Program-made: the position numbers and the translations under genes
Part shown: positions 1 through 8,073 of the stretch, piece after piece
Numbering within the stretch: the first letter of the stretch is position 1
Layout: each line of letters opens with the position of its first letter
Notes under the pieces: model-generated
Told to the model about the DNA's origin: nothing
What the model saw: the letters and a program-made list of their open reading frames with translations, nothing else
The model's database searches: none
Source: Lentisphaerota bacterium
GTDB taxonomy: Bacteria; Verrucomicrobiota; Kiritimatiellia; RFP12; UBA1067
Reading direction: 5' to 3'
NCBI GenBank assembly: GCA_015061665.1
Contig: SUWC01000034.1
Coordinates: forward strand, 1-33,272
DNA length: 33,272 nucleotides

Positions 1-2
1 GG

Positions 3-89
3 GAGCGCGCCAAGAGGAACGGCATGAGGATTTCGTGGGGGGTCGAAGGCAGGTGGACATCTGTAGAAGTGGAGGTTGCGTCGATATGA
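3..89 (+). CDS. Sensor histidine kinase, C-terminal fragment (cut by window edge)
   Basis: An open frame enters from the left edge and encodes about 28 residues ending at a TGA at 87-89. The tail (ERAKRNGMRISW, then alternating hydrophobic residues) resembles the last strands of the HATPase domain in NarX/DegS-type kinases. The stop overlaps the start of the next gene as ATGA, and that gene is a NarL-family response regulator, the usual cognate partner. The identification rests on this context plus a very short tail. No catalytic motif lies inside the window, so the sensed signal cannot be judged. Confidence 0.55.
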   Translation, partial: ERAKRNGMRISWGVEGRWTSVEVEVASI

Positions 90-697
90 CAACCGTGGCA
101 ATAGTTGACGACCACAGCGTCGTCAGGATCGGCATGAAGTACGTGATCATGACGGACAGGGAGTTCAAGTTCGTCGGAGAGGCGGACGACGGGGCGGAAG
201 CCGTCTCGCTTGTCGAGAAGGTCCATCCCGACATACTTCTGCTGGACGTCAGGATGCCGGGCACCGGCGGAATCGCGGCGCTCAAGTCGGTTCGCGAGAA
301 GTTCCCCGACCAGAAGGTCGTGATGCTCACCATGTCCGACGCCGAGGAGGATGTCTACCAGGCGCTTTCGCTGGGCGCGTGCGGCTATGTGATCAAGGAC
401 AACTCGCCCGGTAATATCATCGGCGCGCTGAAGGCCGTGATGTCGGGCGAGGTCGCGGTGTCCGACGCGGTCCGCAACGCATACGAGACGCGGAAGGCGG
501 AGCGCGGGCTTACGGACCGCGAGAAGGAGATACTTGTGCTCGTGAGCAAGGGCTGCTCCAACACCGAGATTGGCGACCTTCTCAGCCTCAGCCCCAACAC
601 GGTCAAGAACCACCTCAAGAACCTCTTCGAGGCGATTGGCGCGTCGGACCGCGCGGAAGCCGTCGCCATTGGCCTGCGCCGCGGGCTCATCTCGTGA
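86..697 (+). CDS. NarL/FixJ-family two-component response regulator
   Basis: A 203-residue DNA-binding response regulator. Residues 1-120 form a receiver domain: acidic pair D8-D9, phospho-acceptor D54 in LLLDVRMPG, and the conserved K104 in YVIKD. Residues 140-202 form a LuxR-type helix-turn-helix (LTDREKEIL, then NTEIGDLLSLSPNTVKNHL). The length is typical of the family. I chose the ATG at 86 over an in-frame upstream start at 35 because GGAGG lies at 71-75 and the receiver domain begins right after it. The ATGA overlap with the upstream kinase fragment implies a coupled kinase-regulator pair. Targets are unknown; the GH43 gene downstream has its own promoter and could be one, but nothing shows that. 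Confidence 0.93.
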   Translation: MTTVAIVDDHSVVRIGMKYVIMTDREFKFVGEADDGAEAVSLVEKVHPDILLLDVRMPGTGGIAALKSVREKFPDQKVVMLTMSDAEEDVYQALSLGACGYVIKDNSPGNIIGALKAVMSGEVAVSDAVRNAYETRKAERGLTDREKEILVLVSKGCSNTEIGDLLSLSPNTVKNHLKNLFEAIGASDRAEAVAIGLRRGLIS

Positions 698-804
698 TGG
701 GTCGATGGCATAAAGATCGTCGCGGAGTTCAAGTCCGTTCTACGCGCATAATTGGCGCGAGGTGCCTATAGCCCGAATGGGGAATTCTATGAACAAGGCC
801 AATG

Positions 805-813
805 TGCTATAAT
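805..813 (+). promoter_or_regulatory. Extended -10 promoter for the GH43 gene
   Basis: TGCTATAAT is a perfect extended -10 (TGn plus TATAAT; hexamer at 808-813). No good -35 is seen 17 bases upstream. A start near 820 would give a leader of about 29 bases carrying GGAG at 837-840. The 151-base gap before the gene holds nothing else recognisable beyond a weak 5-bp hairpin at 743-759. Confidence 0.6.
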
Positions 814-848
814 CCAATTATATAAATTAACTGATTGGAGAACTCAAA

Positions 849-2459
849 ATGAGAAATGCATTGATTGTGTCGTCCCTCTTGTCCGTCGCGGCGCTCTGTT
901 CCTTCGACGCGGGTGCGGCTAATCCGTTCCTTCCGCTCTGGGAGTACATCCCCGACGGAGAGCCATATGTCTTCGAGGACCCTGATGCGCCCGGCAAGAT
1001 GCGCGTATACGTCTACGGATCGCACGACAACCTGCGCGACAAGTACTGCGGACGCGACCAGGTCGTCTGGTCCGCGCCAGTCGAGGACCTGAACAAGTGG
1101 CGCTTCGACGGAGTGATCTTCCGCTCGCTCAACGGCGCGGACGGCAAGCCGCTAAACAAGAACGGACTCGGCGACGTACTGTACGCTCCCGACGTTGCAG
1201 AAGTCAAGGGTCCCGACGGGAAGAAGACGTACTACCTCTATCCCAACACACAGGCATGGGGGCGCAACAACATGGTCGCGAAGTCCGACAGGCCCGACGG
1301 ACCCTTCGAGGTCTGCAACTGGGACGAGAAGGACCCCAAGAAGACCGTCGGCCCGTTCGGATTCGACCCCGCGATTCTCGTCGACGACGATGGACGCGTC
1401 TACGGCTACTGGGGCTTCTGCCGTTCGTTCGCCGCAGAGCTTGACCCCAAGACGATGGCGACGGTGAAACCAGGCGCGAAGATCGTCGAGGACATGGTTT
1501 CGAGCTGCAAGGCGGAAGGCGACTTCAGGTTCTTCGAGGCGTCGTCCATCAGGAAGATCAAGGACAAGTACGTCTTCATCTACAGCCGCTGGTCCGCGGA
1601 CGGCGAGTTCGGCCTAGGCGGATCGAACTACACGCTCGGCTACGCGTACTCCGACAAGCCGCTTGGTCCGTGGACATACGGCGGTACGATCATCGACGGA
1701 CGCGGACGCGAGAAGACGCCTGACGGGCAGACTGTCGCGACAGCTACGCCCGGCGGCAACACCCACGGGTCCATCTGCGAGATCAACGGACAATGGTACG
1801 TCTTCTACCACCGCCAGTGCGGACTCGACCAGTACTCGCGCCAGGCGATGGTCGATCCGATCACGGTCGAGGTCGAGGAAGGCCCCGGCGGGAAAGTCGT
1901 AATTTCCGAGGCGGAGTACACGTCCCAGGGATTCGAGCTCGGAGGACTTGATCCTTTCGAGAGCCATCCCGCTGGAATCGCAAGCCACTATACAGGCCCC
2001 AACGGCGGAAGGAGCGCCTACCCAAAGTTCGTCCACACAGGCGCATACGTGCAGCCGTTCTACGCCGACTGCTACGACGAGAAGGATCCATACGACGCCA
2101 AGGTAAACCGCTCGGTCGTTACGCACGTTACGGCTGGATCGGTCGTCGGCTACAAGTACTTCAACTTCGACAAGACCTCTGGACGCGAAGGGCTCGTGCT
2201 TGAGCTCAACGTCGTGCCGCAGGGATTCGACGCCAAGGTCGAGGTCTGGGTCGGCCGCCCGAATGCGGCGGAAGGCGGCACGAAGGTCGGCGAGTCCTTG
2301 ATATCCGGAGGGCTTTCGGACGTCCGCACGACGCTCAAGGTCGATGTTTCCGCTCTTTCGAAGGTCAGCGGGAAGAGGGCGCTCTACTTCGTCTTCGACT
2401 CCGAGAAGAAGGGCCATTCGATCTGCGACATTGAGGACTTCATGTTCTCGGCAAAGTGA
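849..2459 (+). CDS. Secreted glycoside hydrolase family 43 protein with C-terminal beta-sandwich
   Basis: A 536-residue exported glycosidase, probably an arabinofuranosidase/xylosidase-type enzyme acting on plant hemicellulose side chains. Residues 1-23 look like a signal peptide. The five-bladed GH43 domain follows: likely general base D36 in EYIPDGEPYVFED, likely pKa-tuning D173 in GFDPAILVDDDG, and likely general acid E230 in FFEASSIRKI. The family's HGSICEINGQWYVFYHR strand is also present. About the last 130 residues resemble a CBM6-like carbohydrate-binding sandwich, which is less certain. GGAG precedes the ATG by 8 bases. The gene stands alone, with no polysaccharide-utilisation transporter beside it. 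Exact substrate cannot be called because GH43 subfamilies differ widely. Confidence 0.88.
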   Translation: MRNALIVSSLLSVAALCSFDAGAANPFLPLWEYIPDGEPYVFEDPDAPGKMRVYVYGSHDNLRDKYCGRDQVVWSAPVEDLNKWRFDGVIFRSLNGADGKPLNKNGLGDVLYAPDVAEVKGPDGKKTYYLYPNTQAWGRNNMVAKSDRPDGPFEVCNWDEKDPKKTVGPFGFDPAILVDDDGRVYGYWGFCRSFAAELDPKTMATVKPGAKIVEDMVSSCKAEGDFRFFEASSIRKIKDKYVFIYSRWSADGEFGLGGSNYTLGYAYSDKPLGPWTYGGTIIDGRGREKTPDGQTVATATPGGNTHGSICEINGQWYVFYHRQCGLDQYSRQAMVDPITVEVEEGPGGKVVISEAEYTSQGFELGGLDPFESHPAGIASHYTGPNGGRSAYPKFVHTGAYVQPFYADCYDEKDPYDAKVNRSVVTHVTAGSVVGYKYFNFDKTSGREGLVLELNVVPQGFDAKVEVWVGRPNAAEGGTKVGESLISGGLSDVRTTLKVDVSALSKVSGKRALYFVFDSEKKGHSICDIEDFMFSAK

Positions 2460-2462
2460 AGT

Positions 2463-2487
2463 CGTTAGAGCTACCATTGCGCTAACG
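2463..2487 (+). terminator. Hairpin after the GH43 gene, possible terminator
   Basis: CGTTAG at 2463-2468 pairs with CTAACG at 2482-2487. The stem can extend inward by two pairs past one mismatch, leaving a 7-base loop. It sits directly after the GH43 stop and before the thi promoter, as a terminator would. There is no following T-run, so intrinsic termination is doubtful. Confidence 0.3.
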
Positions 2488-2528
2488 GCAACCCAGAATC
2501 GGTCGCTCAGCATGACGCGGCCGATATT

Positions 2529-2537
2529 TGGTATACT
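2529..2537 (+). promoter_or_regulatory. Extended -10 promoter of the thi operon
   Basis: TGGTATACT is an extended -10 with hexamer TATACT at 2532-2537. No convincing -35 is visible. Transcription would start at about 2543-2545, exactly where the riboswitch begins, which supports the assignment. Confidence 0.6.
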
Positions 2538-2542
2538 ATATA

Positions 2543-2626
2543 GTCATCGGGGTGCTGCGCGGCATGGGGCCGCGCGGCTGAGATGAGACCCGTAAACCTG
2601 ACCAGGGTAATTCCTGCGGAGGAACC
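2543..2626 (+). promoter_or_regulatory. TPP (THI-box) riboswitch controlling thiC
   Basis: All the conserved THI-box blocks are present in order: CGGGGTGC, a strong GCGCGGC/GCCGCGC stem, GGCTGAGATGAGACCCGT, ACCTGACC, then CAGGGTAATTCCTG and GCGGAGGA. The pyrophosphate-arm stem CAGG/CCTG with its GTAATT loop lies at 2603-2616. The thiC ribosome binding site (GGAGG at 2618-2622) is the conserved 3' strand of the aptamer itself. TPP binding would therefore be expected to hide it and block initiation directly. No separate expression platform or terminator lies between aptamer and gene. The closing P1 helix is less clear: GTCAT at 2543-2547 could pair with ATGAC at 2628-2632, which includes the start codon. 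Confidence 0.96.
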
Positions 2627-2627
2627 T

Positions 2628-3950
2628 ATGACGCAACTGCAATACGCCCGCAAGGGCATCGTTACCGAGGCAATGAAGTCCGTCGCCGCCACAGAAGGCG
2701 TCGACCCGGAGGCCGTTCGCGCCGCCGTCGCAACCGGCGAGGCCGTGATTCCGCTCAACATCCACCACAAGAACGCGCGCCCCGTCGGCGTCGGACGCAT
2801 GTTCACAACGAAGATCAACGCCAATCTCGGGCGGAGCGTGACCCACTCCGGAAAGGGCGACGAACTCGACAAGCTCAAGGTCGCGCTAGACGCGGGGGCG
2901 GACTTCGTCATGGATCTTTCCGTCGGCTCGGACGACCTGAAGGCGATCCGGCAGGGCATGCTCGACGCCAGCCCCGCCCCGCTCGGAACCGTGCCAGTCT
3001 ACGAGACGATATCGCGCCTCGAAGGCGACATCCCGCAGATGGACCCCTCGTTCCTTCTCGACGTAATCCGCGCGCAGGCGGAGCAGGGCGTCGACTTCAT
3101 GACTCTCCACGCCGGTCTCCTCCTCCGGCACATTCCCCTTGCGATGAAGCGCAAGATGGGCATCGTCTCCCGCGGCGGCGCGATAATGGCCGAGTGGATG
3201 ATGCAGAACCGCTGCGAAAACCCTCTCTATACCCATTGGGACGAGGTCCTTGACATCCTTGTCGAACACGACGTCACGGTTTCTCTAGGCGACGGACTCC
3301 GCCCTGGCTGTCTGGCCGATGCGTCGGACAGCGCGCAGTTTGGGGAGCTGGACGTTCTCGGCGAGCTTGTGGATCGCTGCCGCGAGCGCGGCGTCCAGGT
3401 CATGGTCGAAGGACCGGGCCACGTTCCATTCGACCAGATAAGGATGAACATGGAGCGCCAGCAGGAAGTCTGCAAGAAAGCGCCTTTCTATGTGCTCGGA
3501 CCCGTCACGACGGATATCGCGCCAGGCTATGACCACATTGTCTCCGCCATCGGTGCAACCGCCGCGGCGACATACGGCGCGTCGCTTCTCTGCTACGTGA
3601 CCCCGGCGGAACACCTCGGGCTCCCCGACGCCGAAGAGGTGCATCAGGGGTGCATCGCCTACCGCATCGCCGCCCACGCAGGCGACATCGCGCGCCACCA
3701 TCCAGGTGCGCGCGACAGAGACGACGCGATGTCCGACGCGCGCGCCGCGTTCGACTGGGACCGCCAGTTTGAGCTGTGCATGGACCCGAAGCGCGCCAAG
3801 GAGCGCTGGCTCAAGACGCGCGCATTCACCGACGAGGCCCACGGAGACGACCACTGCTCGATGTGCGGCAAGCAGTTCTGCGCCGTGCGCACTTCGCGCC
3901 GCATCCGCAAGCTCGCCGACGAAATGGCCGCGGAGGGCGCGTCCAAATGA
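2628..3950 (+). CDS. thiC: Phosphomethylpyrimidine synthase ThiC
   Basis: A radical-SAM enzyme that converts aminoimidazole ribotide to hydroxymethylpyrimidine phosphate, the pyrimidine half of thiamine. The 440-residue protein carries the family's C-terminal cluster motif CSMCGKQFC (C410, C413, C418; CX2CX4C), which binds the [4Fe-4S] centre. It also has the conserved stretches KINANLGRS, MVEGPGHVP and GPVTTDIAPGYDHI. The length fits the shorter ThiC class without the long N-terminal domain. The ATG at 2628 is preferred over an in-frame ATG at 2583, which lies inside the riboswitch. It is first in a riboswitch-controlled thiC-thiS-thiF operon and overlaps thiS by ATGA. Confidence 0.97.
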   Translation: MTQLQYARKGIVTEAMKSVAATEGVDPEAVRAAVATGEAVIPLNIHHKNARPVGVGRMFTTKINANLGRSVTHSGKGDELDKLKVALDAGADFVMDLSVGSDDLKAIRQGMLDASPAPLGTVPVYETISRLEGDIPQMDPSFLLDVIRAQAEQGVDFMTLHAGLLLRHIPLAMKRKMGIVSRGGAIMAEWMMQNRCENPLYTHWDEVLDILVEHDVTVSLGDGLRPGCLADASDSAQFGELDVLGELVDRCRERGVQVMVEGPGHVPFDQIRMNMERQQEVCKKAPFYVLGPVTTDIAPGYDHIVSAIGATAAATYGASLLCYVTPAEHLGLPDAEEVHQGCIAYRIAAHAGDIARHHPGARDRDDAMSDARAAFDWDRQFELCMDPKRAKERWLKTRAFTDEAHGDDHCSMCGKQFCAVRTSRRIRKLADEMAAEGASK

Positions 3951-4147
3951 CGATTGTGTTCCAGGGTAAGCCGCTCGCGACTGACGCAGAGTCCGTCTCG
4001 GAGTTCCTGCGCGCGAAAGGCGTGGACGCCGCCAAGGCGCTCGTCGAGTATGCGGGCGAGGTCTATGCGCCTGGCACGCTCGGCGACGATGTCGGGCTGA
4101 CGGACGGCGCGGAGCTGAACGTCTTCCAGATAGTCGCAGGAGGCTGA
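3947..4147 (+). CDS. thiS: Sulfur carrier protein ThiS
   Basis: A 66-residue ubiquitin-like sulfur carrier ending in Gly-Gly (FQIVAGG). In the family this tail is adenylated by ThiF and then thiocarboxylated to deliver sulfur for the thiazole ring. The N-terminal MTIVFQGKPL strand and the ELNVFQIVAGG end are typical of ThiS. The start overlaps the thiC stop as ATGA, so translation is probably coupled. A longer in-frame extension upstream runs over thiC and is ignored. Thiazole synthase (thiG) is not adjacent, although it is the usual next partner. Confidence 0.95.
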   Translation: MTIVFQGKPLATDAESVSEFLRAKGVDAAKALVEYAGEVYAPGTLGDDVGLTDGAELNVFQIVAGG

Positions 4148-4150
4148 GCT

Positions 4151-4753
4151 ATGTCAGCCAACACGTACCTGACCGACGGCGAGCGGGCGGCTCTTGAGTC
4201 CGCAATCGTCGGCATCGCAGGCGCAGGCGGTCTTGGCTCGAACTGTGCGGCGCATCTTGTCCGCGCCGGCGTGAGGCGCTTCGTCATCGCGGATTTCGAC
4301 GTCGTGTCGGAGTCGAACCTAAACCGCCAGTTCTACTTCCGCGACCAGGTCGGCATGAAGAAGGTGGAGGCGCTTGCCGTAAACCTTCGCCGCATAGAGC
4401 CGGATGTCGAGCTGACGCTGGCGTGCGAGCGGCTCGACGCCGCGCGCTCGCGCGAGCTTTTCGCGGACTGCGACGTCGTCGTGGAGGCGTTTGACTCCGC
4501 GGACGCAAAGTCGATGCTTCTTGCGGCGATGATGCCGACGGGGAAGCGGATTGTAACGGCGAGCGGCATGGCCGGATGGGGGCGCTCGAACGAAATTCGT
4601 GTGCGCATGATCGGCCCGCGCGTTGTCGCCGTTGGCGACGGGGAGAGCGCTGTCGGCGTCGCAGGCGCGGCGCCGCACAGTCCGCGCGTCGGCATCGCCT
4701 CCGCGATGGAGGCCAACGCCGCTGTCGCGCTTCTTCTTGGGCGCGAACCCTGA
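4151..4753 (+). CDS. thiF: ThiS adenylyltransferase ThiF (short, family 2 type)
   Basis: A 200-residue E1-like enzyme that activates the ThiS C terminus with ATP. It has the nucleotide-binding loop GAGGLGS (residues 24-30), an acidic strand end ADFD (47-50), the signature NLNRQ (56-60), and K70-K71. It lacks the C-terminal zinc-binding CxxC pairs of the longer ThiF/MoeB forms, which matches the compact family-2 ThiF seen in many anaerobes. AGGAGG in the end of thiS is its ribosome binding site, and only 3 bases separate the genes. The context (thiC-thiS) supports ThiF over MoeB/HesA. Confidence 0.92.
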   Translation: MSANTYLTDGERAALESAIVGIAGAGGLGSNCAAHLVRAGVRRFVIADFDVVSESNLNRQFYFRDQVGMKKVEALAVNLRRIEPDVELTLACERLDAARSRELFADCDVVVEAFDSADAKSMLLAAMMPTGKRIVTASGMAGWGRSNEIRVRMIGPRVVAVGDGESAVGVAGAAPHSPRVGIASAMEANAAVALLLGREP

Positions 4754-4795
4754 ATTTATGACAAACGAAGCCCTGAAGGGCGGTAAGGAACGAAA

Positions 4796-5962
4796 ATGAG
4801 CGAGAAGGAAAATGATCGGGGGGGCGACGCGATAACAGCCCTCCGCAACGAGCTGGACGGCATAGACCGCGAGATGGCCGCGCTGTTCAAGCGCAGGATG
4901 GACATATCGCTCGCGATTGCCGACGAGGCGTCCCGCGCGGGGCTCCCTGTTGGCGACCCGGAGCGCGAGCGCGCGACGATATTCCGCGCCGCGGAACTTG
5001 CGGGCGACGATCTGGTCCGCGATACGAAGATGATGTTTTCAACCCTCTTCGGCCTCGCAAAGGCGCGCCAGCGCACGCGCATCAAGGGAGAGGGACCTCT
5101 TGTCCAGAGCATAACGCGTGCGGCGGCGGATAGCCGCCCGATTCCCTCGCGCACCCTTGTCGCGTGCCAGGGCACCGAGGGCTCGTACGCCCAGCAGGCG
5201 ACGACGAGGATGTTCGAGGCGCCGTCCATCGTATTCATGCGCGACTTCGAAAGCGTCTTCGAAATCGTCGAAAAGGGGCTGTGCCCGTATGGTATCCTTC
5301 CCGTCGAGAATTCGTCCGCGGGATCCGTCGCGCAGGTCTACGACCTCATGGTCAAGCACCGCTTCCACATCGTCCGCTCGGTCCGCGTCAAGGTCGACCA
5401 TGTGCTTCTCGGACGACGCGGCGCAAAGCTTTCCGACATACGCGAGGTCGCGAGCCATCCGCACGCCCTTGCGCAGTGCGGCGCGTTCCTCAAGGCGAAT
5501 CCAGACATCAAGGCCGTGCCTGCCACGAACACGGCCGTCGCTGCGAAGGAACTGGCGGAAGGGGGCTCGTCCGAGCGCGGCGTCATCGCCTCGCGCGCCT
5601 GCGCGGACATCTATGGACTCGACATCCTGGCCGAGAACGTGTCCGACGCGTCGTACAACTACACGCGCTTCATTTGCATCTCGCGCAAGCTCGAGATCAC
5701 GCCTGACGCGGACAAGTTCAGCATCATGCTAACGCTGCCGCACCGCCCTGGCTCGCTCTGCACGATCATCTCCAAGTTTGCCGCCGCCGGCGTCAACCTG
5801 ACGAAGCTCGAGTCGCGTCCGATCCCCGGCATGGACTTCGAGTTCCGCTTCACGTTCGAGTTCGAGTCCTCTCCGACTGACCCGAACGTCCTCGCGCTTC
5901 TCGCCGAGCTCTCGCAGGATCCCGAGATCGAAAGCTTCGCTTTCCTTGGTGCCTACGCATGA
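4796..5962 (+). CDS. pheA: Bifunctional chorismate mutase/prephenate dehydratase (P-protein)
   Basis: This enzyme converts chorismate to prephenate and then phenylpyruvate, the committed steps to phenylalanine. Of 388 residues, about 13-95 are an AroQ-type mutase helix bundle (LRNELDGIDREMAALFKRR). About 120-300 are prephenate dehydratase, with GTEGSYAQQA and the catalytic TRF motif at 290-292. About 308-385 are an ACT domain with ESRP at 339-342, the usual site of feedback inhibition by phenylalanine. The length matches the fused family. AAGGAA precedes the ATG. The stop overlaps the start of the next gene, a transporter-type binding protein with no obvious link to phenylalanine. Confidence 0.96.
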   Translation: MSEKENDRGGDAITALRNELDGIDREMAALFKRRMDISLAIADEASRAGLPVGDPERERATIFRAAELAGDDLVRDTKMMFSTLFGLAKARQRTRIKGEGPLVQSITRAAADSRPIPSRTLVACQGTEGSYAQQATTRMFEAPSIVFMRDFESVFEIVEKGLCPYGILPVENSSAGSVAQVYDLMVKHRFHIVRSVRVKVDHVLLGRRGAKLSDIREVASHPHALAQCGAFLKANPDIKAVPATNTAVAAKELAEGGSSERGVIASRACADIYGLDILAENVSDASYNYTRFICISRKLEITPDADKFSIMLTLPHRPGSLCTIISKFAAAGVNLTKLESRPIPGMDFEFRFTFEFESSPTDPNVLALLAELSQDPEIESFAFLGAYA

Positions 5963-7446
5963 TGGCGCTTGCTTCAGTCCTGATCGCTGCGGCGTTCGTT
6001 CGCCCGCTTGAGCGCGTGGCCTCGCTCGACCCGATAAGGGCGCAGGCGATCTACGATTCGCGCGCAGTCATGCTCTACTGCGAAACGCCCCTCGAATACG
6101 ACTACGAGGCGCGTCCCTACAGGCTCGTTCCAGGCGTATGCGAGCTGCCCGAGTTCTCGGAGGACGGACTCGTCTGCACGCTGCGCATGCGCAGGAAGGG
6201 CCTGACGTCGCGAGACGTGAAGCGCTCTCTCGAACGTCTGCGCGACCCCGCGAACGTCTCGCCTGGCGCGTGGATTCTGAAGAACGTGGAGTCCATCGAG
6301 ACGCCTGACGACGACACCGTCGTGTTCACGCTGAAGAGCCGCTCGCACGTGTTCCCGTGGATGCTTGCGATGAGCTACGCGGGCATACGGCGAGAGGACG
6401 GATCTGGGACTGGGCCGTACAAGCTGAAGAGCTGGTGGAAGAACCACGAGATGGTCTACGAGCGCAACATGGCCTGGCCTGGCTGGGAGGGCGTGTCGGG
6501 GCGTCCGTTCGACGAGGTCCGCTATCTCGTCATCGACGACGTTTCGACCCAGTGGCTCATGTTCCTCAAGGGGGAGATCGACTTCCTCGGCGAGATATCG
6601 CGCGACAACTGGGACGCGCTTGTGGACGGCTCTGGCAGGCTCGACCCGAAGCTTGAGGCGGAGGGCGTCCGCCTCGTAAGCGCGCCGTCTCTTGACGTGC
6701 TGTATCTCGGGATCAACATGCGCGACCAGGTGCTCGGCTCGAACAAGGCCCTGCGCCAGGCGCTGACATGCGCGTTCGATTCGCAGAGGTGGATCGAGTT
6801 CCACAGCGGACGCGTACAGTACGCCGACGGACCCGTTCCGCCCGGGGTCGACGGACGCCTGGAGGAGCCGCATCCCTATCAGTTTGACCTTGTTCGCGCG
6901 AAGTCGCTTCTCGCCGAGGCGGGGTATCCTGACGGCATAGACCCGAAGACCGGGAGGCGGCTTGTGATAACGCTTTCCATCGGGCGCCCGACGCAGGACA
7001 GCCGCGAGAAGGGCGAGCTGCTGGCGAGTTTCTTCGCAAAGGCCGGCGTCCGCCTTGAGCTGTCCTTCCACACGTGGGAGGCGTTCCTGCGCGCGGTGAA
7101 CGAGGGGCGCGTCCAGATGTACATGATGGGGTGGGTAGGCGACTATCCTGACGCCGAGAACTTCCTTCAGCTTTTCTACTCCAAGAACGCGAGCCCTGGC
7201 CCGAACCACTCCGACTACAAGAACGCTGACTTCGACGCCGCGTTCGACGCCGCGATGTCTGCGGGTGGCGCGGAGGAGCGCAACGTCCATTGGCGCGAGT
7301 GCCAGCGCATTGTGCGCGAGGACTGTCCGTGGATATTCACCCATTATCCTAAATCATATTCGCTTGTGCGCCCGCGGGTCGGAAACTACGTTCCGAGCGC
7401 GTTTCCGTACGGCAACGAAAGATATCTGAGGGTCAACGAAAAATGA
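5959..7446 (+). CDS. Extracellular solute-binding protein, family 5 (peptide/oligopeptide type)
   Basis: A 495-residue periplasmic binding protein of the OppA/DppA class. A short hydrophobic N terminus (MMALASVLIAAAF) looks like an export signal. Family landmarks follow: LTSRDVKRSLERL, a GTGPYKLKSW strand, YLGINM with NKALRQAL, and late MGWVGDYPDAENFLQLFYS. The start overlaps the pheA stop (ATG at 5959 or 5962). Its own stop overlaps tsaB. No permease or ATPase gene lies in the window, so it is an orphan subunit that must use a transporter encoded elsewhere or have another role. The ligand is unknown; peptides are the family default. Confidence 0.88.
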   Translation: MMALASVLIAAAFVRPLERVASLDPIRAQAIYDSRAVMLYCETPLEYDYEARPYRLVPGVCELPEFSEDGLVCTLRMRRKGLTSRDVKRSLERLRDPANVSPGAWILKNVESIETPDDDTVVFTLKSRSHVFPWMLAMSYAGIRREDGSGTGPYKLKSWWKNHEMVYERNMAWPGWEGVSGRPFDEVRYLVIDDVSTQWLMFLKGEIDFLGEISRDNWDALVDGSGRLDPKLEAEGVRLVSAPSLDVLYLGINMRDQVLGSNKALRQALTCAFDSQRWIEFHSGRVQYADGPVPPGVDGRLEEPHPYQFDLVRAKSLLAEAGYPDGIDPKTGRRLVITLSIGRPTQDSREKGELLASFFAKAGVRLELSFHTWEAFLRAVNEGRVQMYMMGWVGDYPDAENFLQLFYSKNASPGPNHSDYKNADFDAAFDAAMSAGGAEERNVHWRECQRIVREDCPWIFTHYPKSYSLVRPRVGNYVPSAFPYGNERYLRVNEK

Positions 7447-8066
7447 CTACGCTTGTGATAGACAGGTCGACCGACGTGCAGTCGGTCGCGTTTGCGAAGG
7501 ACGGCGCGCTAGTGGCGTCGCGCGTGCTTGAGGGTGCGGATGCGCGCAGCGGCGACTGGGTTGTGCGCGTCGCGGACTTCCTTTCCGAAAACGGGGCGGA
7601 CGTCAAGTCGCTCTCGCGAATCGTCGTGGGGACAGGCCCCGGCTCGTTTGCGGGCATTCGCTCCGCGCTTGCGTTCGCGCAGGGATGCGCCGCCGGAAGC
7701 GGCTGCGAGGTGCTTGGGCTTACGTCTGCGGCCGCCTATGCGCAGGGGGAGGGTCCGCTCGCCGTCGTCGGAGACGCGAGGCGCGGTCTTTTCTGGATTG
7801 CGCTTTTCGACGGATTCCGGCTTGCAGTGCCGGTCTTTCAGACGGACCGCGAGACGCTCAAGCTGCGCGTACCGCTTTCCGCGAAAGTCGTGTCGCCGGA
7901 CGCAAGGCGCATCGGCGATGTGCTGGCGGAGGACTTCGAGTCGCGGTTCGACGCGAACTGCGGCGCTCCGCTCGCGGAGGGGCTTGCACGAGCGGCGCTT
8001 GCGAATCCGTCGCTGCTGAAGTCCGAGCCGCTTCCCATCTACCTCAACCCCGCTGTACGCGACTGA
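7443..8066 (+). CDS. tsaB: tRNA threonylcarbamoyladenosine biosynthesis protein TsaB
   Basis: TsaB is the non-catalytic partner of TsaD in making t6A37 on ANN-decoding tRNAs. The 207-residue protein starts with the ASKHA strand TTLVIDRSTD and carries the hallmark GTGPGSFAGIRSALAFAQG, then VVGDARRG, as in TsaB. The length is slightly below the usual 220-230 residues. The ATG overlaps the upstream stop as ATGA, so it is coupled to the binding-protein gene. The next gene, miaA, modifies the same position 37 in other tRNAs, so tsaB-miaA makes functional sense as a tRNA-modification pair. Confidence 0.93.
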   Translation: MTTLVIDRSTDVQSVAFAKDGALVASRVLEGADARSGDWVVRVADFLSENGADVKSLSRIVVGTGPGSFAGIRSALAFAQGCAAGSGCEVLGLTSAAAYAQGEGPLAVVGDARRGLFWIALFDGFRLAVPVFQTDRETLKLRVPLSAKVVSPDARRIGDVLAEDFESRFDANCGAPLAEGLARAALANPSLLKSEPLPIYLNPAVRD

Positions 8067-8073
8067 CAGAGAG

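Noticed and set aside
2583..2627. Earlier in-frame ATG for thiC
   Set aside because: It lies inside the conserved THI-box core, and the ribosome site at 2618-2622 serves the ATG at 2628.
4770..4781. GCCCTGAAGGGC hairpin before pheA as a terminator
   Set aside because: Short stem with no T-run; likely chance, or at most a weak structure in the pheA leader.
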